A stretch of DNA of 64,000 nt, taken from Utricularia gibba (taxonomy: Eukaryota; Streptophyta; Magnoliopsida; Lamiales; Lentibulariaceae). Below the pieces are notes generated by a model that saw only the letters and a program-made list of their open reading frames with translations, was not told where the DNA came from and did not search any database. Below are positions 50,056 to 62,528 of this stretch, piece by piece; the first letter of the stretch is position 1; each line of letters starts with the position of its first letter. The stretch spans positions 1-64,000 of the forward strand of contig NEEC01000044.1 in NCBI GenBank assembly GCA_002189035.1, given 5' to 3'. The position numbers were made by a program, and so were the translations under genes.

Positions 50056-52100
50056 CACACGCAAGCCTTCAGGTGAATCTACGTGACGATATTCATTCCA
50101 AGCTCCGTCGGATAGTGCCACCCTCGATAGCCAGCATATCAATGCTATCTTGACAGGCTGCTGACGGGAATCGACAGTCCCCGAGCTCACTTTTTGCTAC
50201 ATGGATTTAAAGAAGTTGAGTAGCTTATGTTTGTATGCAGAACACGAGAAGTCCCCATCCGTCGCAGAAAAGGGGCGTGGATAGATGTGAGTGTTGCCAC
50301 TCCCTTCTCTATGACCTTAAAATCGTGTATTTGTGTGCTTCTTGCGGTTTGTCTTCAGACCGGAATGTCCTTCTTCGAGGTTCACTTCATTGTGGTGCAC
50401 TCGGGTTGTTCCGCTTGTATTTCCTCACGAGAGGAGATACGTTTGTGTCCTCCTTCACTTCATGGAAAGATGTGGGAGCACGCAGCAGATTATGGAGATT
50501 TGAAACAGAACACACATCACGAGGCAACCTAACGACGCAGCAACCAGCCCGACCTCGGTCTACCTGGAGCACCATCAATGAGCATGGCGTTGGAAGTGGC
50601 ATACTCTACATGCAAAACGTAACCACCACCTCCTCTGACGTATGCTCGGTTCTCCTTGTAGGTGGAGTGGATGGTGGTCCCGATGACGCGCCTCCTACAT
50701 GCACCTCGAACCACGCAGGTAATGCAAGCACACGCAACATCATGCGTCTTCACTCCACAGCAGGAGGCTCCATGCATGTTTCTAACAGCATCGATCATTC
50801 GCTCCCCTTCATTTCGAGCTTCACGAGATGGCTGGAATACCATCGAAACCCTGCATATCTTTCCTGGAGCACCCGCCCAAGTGCGACAAAGCTCCTATTT
50901 TCTTAGGACATCCGCGTCATGGCCATTCTTCGTCTCAACTTGTTTTCCCAGAGTGGGCTCGAAGGCGACGATCCGTTAACATGCAGCAAAGGAAGCCAAC
51001 ACTCGCCAACAGAAGGTCACGCTTTGCGGAAACCATGCTCTCTAAAAGGCATTGCATAACAATCCGAACGAGCTCACCAGCAGGAACTCAGGGAACGTGA
51101 GTTGGGACATGATGAAAGGGAAGTATGAGGCGAATTCGCATTCCAATGTTATCACTATTTGCGATCCTACAGAAATCGGTTCTCGAAGGCCGTACCAGCA
51201 TTCCAACATGAGGGGCACACGCAAAGGGATCCTTGGAGCAACAAACGGTGGTACGCATACGCGACCAGGGTTGCGCCCAAAGTCATCGATCCTGGATCGC
51301 GGCGTTGTGAACGTCGTTTTCACAATCGTGTAGCTGTGTAGAACCATTCAAGCTGTAGAATGCAAGGTGCGCCTACATGTCCGGTGGTTCGAAGGAGCGT
51401 TCATCCGCATGAGGTTTCTGCGAGTCCAAGGGTTGGAATGCAGTCAATTAGCCATGGGAGTAAGAAAAAAAGACGAACAAGTCGAGAAACCCTCCAAAAG
51501 GGCGCGGTGTCTAGAACACCTCCTTTGAGAATGGAGGGCGGATGGAACTTGCTCCACATGCCGCGAATGGAGATATGCATACGAAAAAACACCAACATCG
51601 GGTCACCGACGTCGTTGCCAAGGAACTCTCTACAAGCACCGTGTGACGACCTCCTTTGCAGCTATTGGATCCCCCTGCGGAGTGTCTCCGTACCTCGAAA
51701 AAACGAGCTTTCTACGGTAGCTCGTTTTCAGGAGCGCATGGCTCTTGAAACTCAGCACATGGATTCGCAATGATGGCAAGGGAGAGCACGTCCAATGGCG
51801 TAGTTACCGCGCCGCAATCGCATTCGAGGAGAAAAGAAGTTGTTTGGAAAAGAATTGGGCATCAAGGAAGACCGTTCAAATAGGCTCACGAAATTTGGAA
51901 TTGGAGCAGCAGTACGTGTGACTTGTGTTGCTCCACCATTATGTGCGTCGATGGGTGTAGCGTGTTTGCGCAGTTTCACAAGGATACAGGGTGGCGAACA
52001 GTAGTTTGCAATAAGCATGAAGCGGGGGGTACCGCTTGTGCACAAAAAGCTATAAAAGCTGTCCTTGTATAATTTCCCATGATGAACCAGGTGCCGGGTT
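50056..52100 (+). repeat. Unit 25, variant copy (2,045 bp)
   Basis: A 44-base deletion lies at 51167/51168, joining GCGATCC directly to TACAGAAATC, and GGT is missing at 52080, turning ATGGGTATG into ATGATG just after the TATA box. The 44-base loss covers the same stretch that is altered by smaller deletions in units 13 and 14. Confidence 0.95.
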
Positions 52101-54161
52101 CACACGCAAGCCTTCAGGTGAATCTACGTGACGATATTCATTCCAAGCTCCGTCGGATAGTGCCACCCTCGATAGCCAGCATATCAATGCTATCTTGACA
52201 GGCTGCTGACGGGAATCGACAGTCCCCGAGCTCACTTTTTGCTACATGGATTTAAAGAAGTTGAGTAGCTTATGTTTGTATGCAGAACACGAGAAGTCCC
52301 CATCCGTCGCACCACTCCCTTCTCTATGACCTTAAAATCGTGTATTTGTGTGCTTCTTGCGGTTTGTCTTCAGACCGGAATGTCCTTCTTCGAGGTTCAC
52401 TTCATTGTGGTGCACTCGGGTTGTTCCGCTTGTATTTCCTCACGAGAGGAGATACGTTTGTGTCCTCCTTCACTTCATGGAAAGATGTGGGAGCACGCAG
52501 CAGATTATGGAGATTTGAAACAGAACACACATCACGAGGCAACCTAACGACGCAGCAACCAGCCCGACCTCGGTCTACCTGGAGCACCATCAATGAGCAT
52601 GGCGTTGGAAGTGGCATACTCTACATGCAAAACGTAACCACCACCTCCTCTGACGTATGCTCGGTTCTCCTTGTAGGTGGAGTGGATGGTGGTCCCGATG
52701 ACGCGCCTCCTACATGCACCTCGAACCACGCAGGTAATGCAAGCACACGCAACATCATGCGTCTTCACTCCACAGCAGGAGGCTCCATGCATGTTTCTAA
52801 CAGCATCGATCATTCGCTCCCCTTCATTTCGAGCTTCACGAGATGGCTGGAATACCATCGAAACCCTGCATATCTTTCCTGGAGCACCCGCCCAAGTGCG
52901 ACAAAGCTCCTATTTTCTTAGGACATCCGCGTCATGGCCATTCTTCGTCTCAACTTGTTTTCCCAGAGTGGGCTCGAAGGCGACGATCCGTTAACATGCA
53001 GCAAAGGAAGCCAACACTCGCCAACAGAAGGTCACGCTTTGCGGAAACCATGCTCTCTAAAAGGCATTGCATAACAATCCGAACGAGCTCACCAGCAGGA
53101 ACTCAGGGAACGTGAGTTGGGACATGATGAAAGGGAAGTATGAGGCGAATTCGCATTCCAATGTTATCACTATTTGCGATCCCAAAATTGAATCCAAAAG
53201 TTCGTAGCAGAGAGGCTGCAAAAAACTACAGAAATCGGTTCTCGAAGGCCGTACCAGCATTCCAACATGAGGGGCACACGCAAAGGGATCCTTGGAGCAA
53301 CAAACGGTGGTACGCATACGCGACCAGGGTTGCGCCCAAAGTCATCGATCCTGGATCGCGGCGTTGTGAACGTCGTTTTCACAATCGTGTAGCTGTGTAG
53401 AACCATTCAAGCTGTAGAATGCAAGGTGCGCCTACATGTCCGGTGGTTCGAAGGAGCGTTCATCCGCATGAGGTTTCTGCGAGTCCAAGGGTTGGAATGC
53501 AGTCAATTAGCCATGGGAGTAAGAAAAAAAGACGAACAAGTCGAGAAACCCTCCAAAAGGGCGCGGTGTCTAGAACACCTCCTTTGAGAATGGAGGGCGG
53601 ATGGAACTTGCTCCACATGCCGCGAATGGAGATATGCATACGAAAAAACACCAACATCGGGTCACCGACGTCGTTGCCAAGGAACTCTCTACAAGCACCG
53701 TGTGACGACCTCCTTTGCAGCTATTGGATCCCCCTGCGGAGTGTCTCCGTACCTCGAAAAAACGAGCTTTCTACGGTAGCTCGTTTTCAGGAGCGCATGG
53801 CTCTTGAAACTCAGCACATGGATTCGCAATGATGGCAAGGGAGAGCACGTCCAATGGCGTAGTTACCGCGCCGCAATCGCATTCGAGGAGAAAAGAAGTT
53901 GTTTGGAAAAGAATTGGGCATCAAGGAAGACCGTTCAAATAGGCTCACGAAATTTGGAATTGGAGCAGCAGTACGTGTGACTTGTGTTGCTCCACCATTA
54001 TGTGCGTCGATGGGTGTAGCGTGTTTGCGCAGTTTCACAAGGATACAGGGTGGCGAACAGTAGTTTGCAATAAGCATGAAGCGGGGGTACCGCTTGTGCA
54101 CAAAAAGCTATAAAAGCTGTCCTTGTATAATTTCCCATGGGTATGAACCAGGTGCCGGGTT
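52101..54161 (+). repeat. Unit 26, variant copy (2,061 bp)
   Basis: Thirty bases are deleted at about 52311 (GTCGCA joined to CCACTCCC), a multiple of three that leaves the overlapping open frames in phase. The G-run is G5 at 54083-54087. With the two deletions at the end of unit 25 it forms a local variant zone of about 1.1 kb. Confidence 0.95.
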
Positions 54162-56253
54162 CACACGCAAGCCTTCAGGTGAATCTACGTGACGATATTC
54201 ATTCCAAGCTCCGTCGGATAGTGCCACCCTCGATAGCCAGCATATCAATGCTATCTTGACAGGCTGCTGACGGGAATCGACAGTCCCCGAGCTCACTTTT
54301 TGCTACATGGATTTAAAGAAGTTGAGTAGCTTATGTTTGTATGCAGAACACGAGAAGTCCCCATCCGTCGCAGAAAAGGGGCGTGGATAGATGTGAGTGT
54401 TGCCACTCCCTTCTCTATGACCTTAAAATCGTGTATTTGTGTGCTTCTTGCGGTTTGTCTTCAGACCGGAATGTCCTTCTTCGAGGTTCACTTCATTGTG
54501 GTGCACTCGGGTTGTTCCGCTTGTATTTCCTCACGAGAGGAGATACGTTTGTGTCCTCCTTCACTTCATGGAAAGATGTGGGAGCACGCAGCAGATTATG
54601 GAGATTTGAAACAGAACACACATCACGAGGCAACCTAACGACGCAGCAACCAGCCCGACCTCGGTCTACCTGGAGCACCATCAATGAGCATGGCGTTGGA
54701 AGTGGCATACTCTACATGCAAAACGTAACCACCACCTCCTCTGACGTATGCTCGGTTCTCCTTGTAGGTGGAGTGGATGGTGGTCCCGATGACGCGCCTC
54801 CTACATGCACCTCGAACCACGCAGGTAATGCAAGCACACGCAACATCATGCGTCTTCACTCCACAGCAGGAGGCTCCATGCATGTTTCTAACAGCATCGA
54901 TCATTCGCTCCCCTTCATTTCGAGCTTCACGAGATGGCTGGAATACCATCGAAACCCTGCATATCTTTCCTGGAGCACCCGCCCAAGTGCGACAAAGCTC
55001 CTATTTTCTTAGGACATCCGCGTCATGGCCATTCTTCGTCTCAACTTGTTTTCCCAGAGTGGGCTCGAAGGCGACGATCCGTTAACATGCAGCAAAGGAA
55101 GCCAACACTCGCCAACAGAAGGTCACGCTTTGCGGAAACCATGCTCTCTAAAAGGCATTGCATAACAATCCGAACGAGCTCACCAGCAGGAACTCAGGGA
55201 ACGTGAGTTGGGACATGATGAAAGGGAAGTATGAGGCGAATTCGCATTCCAATGTTATCACTATTTGCGATCCCAAAATTGAATCCAAAAGTTCGTAGCA
55301 GAGAGGCTGCAAAAAACTACAGAAATCGGTTCTCGAAGGCCGTACCAGCATTCCAACATGAGGGGCACACGCAAAGGGATCCTTGGAGCAACAAACGGTG
55401 GTACGCATACGCGACCAGGGTTGCGCCCAAAGTCATCGATCCTGGATCGCGGCGTTGTGAACGTCGTTTTCACAATCGTGTAGCTGTGTAGAACCATTCA
55501 AGCTGTAGAATGCAAGGTGCGCCTACATGTCCGGTGGTTCGAAGGAGCGTTCATCCGCATGAGGTTTCTGCGAGTCCAAGGGTTGGAATGCAGTCAATTA
55601 GCCATGGGAGTAAGAAAAAAAGACGAACAAGTCGAGAAACCCTCCAAAAGGGCGCGGTGTCTAGAACACCTCCTTTGAGAATGGAGGGCGGATGGAACTT
55701 GCTCCACATGCCGCGAATGGAGATATGCATACGAAAAAACACCAACATCGGGTCACCGACGTCGTTGCCAAGGAACTCTCTACAAGCACCGTGTGACGAC
55801 CTCCTTTGCAGCTATTGGATCCCCCTGCGGAGTGTCTCCGTACCTCGAAAAAACGAGCTTTCTACGGTAGCTCGTTTTCAGGAGCGCATGGCTCTTGAAA
55901 CTCAGCACATGGATTCGCAATGATGGCAAGGGAGAGCACGTCCAATGGCGTAGTTACCGCGCCGCAATCGCATTCGAGGAGAAAAGAAGTTGTTTGGAAA
56001 AGAATTGGGCATCAAGGAAGACCGTTCAAATAGGCTCACGAAATTTGGAATTGGAGCAGCAGTACGTGTGACTTGTGTTGCTCCACCATTATGTGCGTCG
56101 ATGGGTGTAGCGTGTTTGCGCAGTTTCACAAGGATACAGGGTGGCGAACAGTAGTTTGCAATAAGCATGAAGCGGGGGGTACCGCTTGTGCACAAAAAGC
56201 TATAAAAGCTGTCCTTGTATAATTTCCCATGGGTATGAACCAGGTGCCGGGTT
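54162..56253 (+). repeat. Unit 27, consensus copy
   Basis: A 2,092-bp copy with no difference from unit 2 seen. Confidence 0.97.
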
Positions 56254-58344
56254 CACACGCAAGCCTTCAGGTGAATCTACGTGACGATATTCATTCCAAG
56301 CTCCGTCGGATAGTGCCACCCTCGATAGCCAGCATATCAATGCTATCTTGACAGGCTGCTGACGGGAATCGACAGTCCCCGAGCTCACTTTTTGCTACAT
56401 GGATTTAAAGAAGTTGAGTAGCTTATGTTTGTATGCAGAACACGAGAAGTCCCCATCCGTCGCAGAAAAGGGGCGTGGATAGATGTGAGTGTTGCCACTC
56501 CCTTCTCTATGACCTTAAAATCGTGTATTTGTGTGCTTCTTGCGGTTTGTCTTCAGACCGGAATGTCCTTCTTCGAGGTTCACTTCATTGTGGTGCACTC
56601 GGGTTGTTCCGCTTGTATTTCCTCACGAGAGGAGATACGTTTGTGTCCTCCTTCACTTCATGGAAAGATGTGGGAGCACGCAGCAGATTATGGAGATTTG
56701 AAACAGAACACACATCACGAGGCAACCTAACGACGCAGCAACCAGCCCGACCTCGGTCTACCTGGAGCACCATCAATGAGCATGGCGTTGGAAGTGGCAT
56801 ACTCTACATGCAAAACGTAACCACCACCTCCTCTGACGTATGCTCGGTTCTCCTTGTAGGTGGAGTGGATGGTGGTCCCGATGACGCGCCTCCTACATGC
56901 ACCTCGAACCACGCAGGTAATGCAAGCACACGCAACATCATGCGTCTTCACTCCACAGCAGGAGGCTCCATGCATGTTTCTAACAGCATCGATCATTCGC
57001 TCCCCTTCATTTCGAGCTTCACGAGATGGCTGGAATACCATCGAAACCCTGCATATCTTTCCTGGAGCACCCGCCCAAGTGCGACAAAGCTCCTATTTTC
57101 TTAGGACATCCGCGTCATGGCCATTCTTCGTCTCAACTTGTTTTCCCAGAGTGGGCTCGAAGGCGACGATCCGTTAACATGCAGCAAAGGAAGCCAACAC
57201 TCGCCAACAGAAGGTCACGCTTTGCGGAAACCATGCTCTCTAAAAGGCATTGCATAACAATCCGAACGAGCTCACCAGCAGGAACTCAGGGAACGTGAGT
57301 TGGGACATGATGAAAGGGAAGTATGAGGCGAATTCGCATTCCAATGTTATCACTATTTGCGATCCCAAAATTGAATCCAAAAGTTCGTAGCAGAGAGGCT
57401 GCAAAAAACTACAGAAATCGGTTCTCGAAGGCCGTACCAGCATTCCAACATGAGGGGCACACGCAAAGGGATCCTTGGAGCAACAAACGGTGGTACGCAT
57501 ACGCGACCAGGGTTGCGCCCAAAGTCATCGATCCTGGATCGCGGCGTTGTGAACGTCGTTTTCACAATCGTGTAGCTGTGTAGAACCATTCAAGCTGTAG
57601 AATGCAAGGTGCGCCTACATGTCCGGTGGTTCGAAGGAGCGTTCATCCGCATGAGGTTTCTGCGAGTCCAAGGGTTGGAATGCAGTCAATTAGCCATGGG
57701 AGTAAGAAAAAAAGACGAACAAGTCGAGAAACCCTCCAAAAGGGCGCGGTGTCTAGAACACCTCCTTTGAGAATGGAGGGCGGATGGAACTTGCTCCACA
57801 TGCCGCGAATGGAGATATGCATACGAAAAAACACCAACATCGGGTCACCGACGTCGTTGCCAAGGAACTCTCTACAAGCACCGTGTGACGACCTCCTTTG
57901 CAGCTATTGGATCCCCCTGCGGAGTGTCTCCGTACCTCGAAAAAACGAGCTTTCTACGGTAGCTCGTTTTCAGGAGCGCATGGCTCTTGAAACTCAGCAC
58001 ATGGATTCGCAATGATGGCAAGGGAGAGCACGTCCAATGGCGTAGTTACCGCGCCGCAATCGCATTCGAGGAGAAAAGAAGTTGTTTGGAAAAGAATTGG
58101 GCATCAAGGAAGACCGTTCAAATAGGCTCACGAAATTTGGAATTGGAGCAGCAGTACGTGTGACTTGTGTTGCTCCACCATTATGTGCGTCGATGGGTGT
58201 AGCGTGTTTGCGCAGTTTCACAAGGATACAGGGTGGCGAACAGTAGTTTGCAATAAGCATGAAGCGGGGGTACCGCTTGTGCACAAAAAGCTATAAAAGC
58301 TGTCCTTGTATAATTTCCCATGGGTATGAACCAGGTGCCGGGTT
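56254..58344 (+). repeat. Unit 28 (2,091 bp)
   Basis: It matches the consensus except that the G-run is G5 (58266-58270). It is the fourth copy with this same one-base change, after units 13, 19 and 26. Confidence 0.96.
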
Positions 58345-61300
58345 CACACGCAAGCCTTCAGGTGAATCTACGTGACGATATTCATTCCAAGCTCCGTCGG
58401 ATAGTGCCACCCTCGATAGCCAGCATATCAATGCTATCTTGACAGGCTGCTGACGGGAATCGACAGTCCCCGAGCTCACTTTTTGCTACATGGATTTAAA
58501 GAAGTTGAGTAGCTTATGTTTGTATGCAGAACACGAGAAGTCCCCATCCGTCGCAGAAAAGGGGCGTGGATAGATGTGAGTGTTGCCACTCCCTTCTCTA
58601 TGACCTTAAAATCGTGTATTTGTGTGCTTCTTGCGGTTTGTCTTCAGACCGGAATGTCCTTCTTCGAGGTTCACTTCATTGTGGTGCACTCGGGTTGTTC
58701 CGCTTGTATTTCCTCACGAGAGGAGATACGTTTGTGTCCTCCTTCACTTCATGGAAAGATGTGGGAGCACGCAGCAGATTATGGAGATTTGAAACAGAAC
58801 ACACATCACGAGGCAACCTAACGACGCAGCAACCAGCCCGACCTCGGTCTACCTGGAGCACCATCAATGAGCATGGCGTTGGAAGTGGCATACTCTACAT
58901 GCAAAACGTAACCACCACCTCCTCTGACGTATGCTCGGTTCTCCTTGTAGGTGGAGTGGATGGTGGTCCCGATGACGCGCCTCCTACATGCACCTCGAAC
59001 CACGCAGGTAATGCAAGCACACGCAACATCATGCGTCTTCACTCCACAGCAGGAGGCTCCATGCATGTTTCTAACAGCATCGATCATTCGCTCCCCTTCA
59101 TTTCGAGCTTCACGAGATGGCTGGAATACCATCGAAACCCTGCATATCTTTCCTGGAGCACCCGCCCAAGTGCGACAAAGCTCCTATTTTCTTAGGACAT
59201 CCGCGTCATGGCCATTCTTCGTCTCAACTTGTTTTCCCAGAGTGGGCTCGAAGGCGACGATCCGTTAACATGCAGCAAAGGAAGCCAACACTCGCCAACA
59301 GAAGGTCACGCTTTGCGGAAACCATGCTCTCTAAAAGGCATTGCATAACAATCCGAACGAGCTCACCAGCAGGAACTCAGGGAACGTGAGTTGGGACATG
59401 ATGAAAGGGAAGTATGAGGCGAATTCGCATTCCAATGTTATCACTATTTGCGATCCCAAAATTGAATCCAAAAGTTCGTAGCAGAGAGGCTGCAAAAAAC
59501 TACAGAAATCGGTTCTCGAAGGCCGTACCAGCATTCCAACATGAGGGGCACACGCAAAGGGATCCTTGGAGCAACAAACGGTGGTACGCATACGCGACCA
59601 GGGTTGCGCCCAAAGTCATCGATCCTGGATCGCGGCGTTGTGAACGTCGTTTTCACAATCGTGTAGCTGTGTAGAACCATTCAAGCTGTAGAATGCAAGG
59701 TGCGCCTACATGTCCGGTGGTTCGAAGGAGCGTTCATCCGCATGAGGTTTCTGCGAGTCCAAGGGTTGGAATGCAGTCAATTAGCCATGGGAGTAAGAAA
59801 AAAAGACGAACAAGTCGAGAAACCCTCCAAAAGGGCGCGGTGTCTAGAACACCTCCTTTGAGAATGGAGGGCGGATGGAACTTGCTCCACATGCCGCGAA
59901 TGGAGATATGCATACGAAAAAACACCAACATCGGGTCACCGACGTCGTTGCCAAGGAACTCTCTACAAGCACCGTGTGACGACCTCCTTTGCAGCTATTG
60001 GATCCCCCTGCGGAGTGTCTCCGTACCTCGAAAAAACGAGCTTTCTACGGTAGCTCGTTTTCAGGAGCGCATGGCTCTTGAAACTCAGCACATGGATTCG
60101 CAATGATGGCAAGGGAGAGCACGTCCAATGGCGTAGTTACCGCGCCGCAATCGCATTCGAGGAGAAAAGAAGTTGTTTGGAAAAGAATTGGGCATCAAGG
60201 AAGACCGTTCAAATAGGCTCACGAAATTTGGAATTGGAGCAGCAGTACGTGTGACTTGTGTTGCTCCACCATTATGTGCGTCGATGGGTGTAGCGTGTTT
60301 GCGCAGTTTCACAAGGATACAGGGTGGCGAACAGTAGTTTGCAATAAGCATGAAGCGGGGGGTACCGCTTGTGCACAAAAAGCTATAAAAGCTGTCCTTG
60401 TATAATTTCCCATGGGTATGAACCAGGTGCCGGGTTCACACGCAAGCCTTCAGGTGAATCTACGTGACGATATTCATTCCAAGCTCCGTCGGATAGTGCC
60501 ACCCTCGATAGCCAGCATATCAATGCTATCTTGACAGGCTGCTGACGGGAATCGACAGTCCCCGAGCTCACTTTTTGCTACATGGATTTAAAGAAGTTGA
60601 GTAGCTTATGTTTGTATGCAGAACACGAGAAGTCCCCATCCGTCGCAGAAAAGGGGCGTGGATAGATGTGAGTGTTGCCACTCCCTTCTCTATGACCTTA
60701 AAATCGTGTATTTGTGTGCTTCTTGCGGTTTGTCTTCAGACCGGAATGTCCTTCTTCGAGGTTCACTTCATTGTGGTGCACTCGGGTTGTTCCGCTTGTA
60801 TTTCCTCACGAGAGGAGATACGTTTGTGTCCTCCTTCACTTCATGGAAAGATGTGGGAGCACGCAGCAGATTATGGAGATTTGAAACAGAACACACATCA
60901 CGAGGCAACCTAACGACGCAGCAACCAGCCCGACCTCGGTCTACCTGGAGCACCATCAATGAGCATGGCGTTGGAAGTGGCATACTCTACATGCAAAACG
61001 TAACCACCACCTCCTCTGACGTATGCTCGGTTCTCCTTGTAGGTGGAGTGGATGGTGGTCCCGATGACGCGCCTCCTACATGCACCTCGAACCACGCAGG
61101 TAATGCAAGCACACGCAACATCATGCGTCTTCACTCCACAGCAGGAGGCTCCATGCATGTTTCTAACAGCATCGATCATTCGCTCCCCTTCATTTCGAGC
61201 TTCACGAGATGGCTGGAATACCATCGAAACCCTGCATATCTTTCCTGGAGCACCCGCCCAAGTGCGACAAAGCTCCTATTTTCTTAGGACATCCGCGTCA

Positions 61301-62528
61301 TGGCCATTCTTCGTCTCAACTTGTTTTCCCAGAGTGGGCTCGAAGGCGACGATCCGTTAACATGCAGCAAAGGAAGCCAACACTCGCCAACAGAAGGTCA
61401 CGCTTTGCGGAAACCATGCTCTCTAAAAGGCATTGCATAACAATCCGAACGAGCTCACCAGCAGGAACTCAGGGAACGTGAGTTGGGACATGATGAAAGG
61501 GAAGTATGAGGCGAATTCGCATTCCAATGTTATCACTATTTGCGATCCCAAAATTGAATCCAAAAGTTCGTAGCAGAGAGGCTGCAAAAAACTACAGAAA
61601 TCGGTTCTCGAAGGCCGTACCAGCATTCCAACATGAGGGGCACACGCAAAGGGATCCTTGGAGCAACAAACGGTGGTACGCATACGCGACCAGGGTTGCG
61701 CCCAAAGTCATCGATCCTGGATCGCGGCGTTGTGAACGTCGTTTTCACAATCGTGTAGCTGTGTAGAACCATTCAAGCTGTAGAATGCAAGGTGCGCCTA
61801 CATGTCCGGTGGTTCGAAGGAGCGTTCATCCGCATGAGGTTTCTGCGAGTCCAAGGGTTGGAATGCAGTCAATTAGCCATGGGAGTAAGAAAAAAAGACG
61901 AACAAGTCGAGAAACCCTCCAAAAGGGCGCGGTGTCTAGAACACCTCCTTTGAGAATGGAGGGCGGATGGAACTTGCTCCACATGCCGCGAATGGAGATA
62001 TGCATACGAAAAAACACCAACATCGGGTCACCGACGTCGTTGCCAAGGAACTCTCTACAAGCACCGTGTGACGACCTCCTTTGCAGCTATTGGATCCCCC
62101 TGCGGAGTGTCTCCGTACCTCGAAAAAACGAGCTTTCTACGGTAGCTCGTTTTCAGGAGCGCATGGCTCTTGAAACTCAGCACATGGATTCGCAATGATG
62201 GCAAGGGAGAGCACGTCCAATGGCGTAGTTACCGCGCCGCAATCGCATTCGAGGAGAAAAGAAGTTGTTTGGAAAAGAATTGGGCATCAAGGAAGACCGT
62301 TCAAATAGGCTCACGAAATTTGGAATTGGAGCAGCAGTACGTGTGACTTGTGTTGCTCCACCATTATGTGCGTCGATGGGTGTAGCGTGTTTGCGCAGTT
62401 TCACAAGGATACAGGGTGGCGAACAGTAGTTTGCAATAAGCATGAAGCGGGGGGTACCGCTTGTGCACAAAAAGCTATAAAAGCTGTCCTTGTATAATTT
62501 CCCATGGGTATGAACCAGGTGCCGGGTT
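58345..62528 (+). repeat. Units 29-30, two consensus copies
   Basis: Two 2,092-bp copies start at 58345 and 60437, with no difference from unit 2 seen. Confidence 0.97.
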
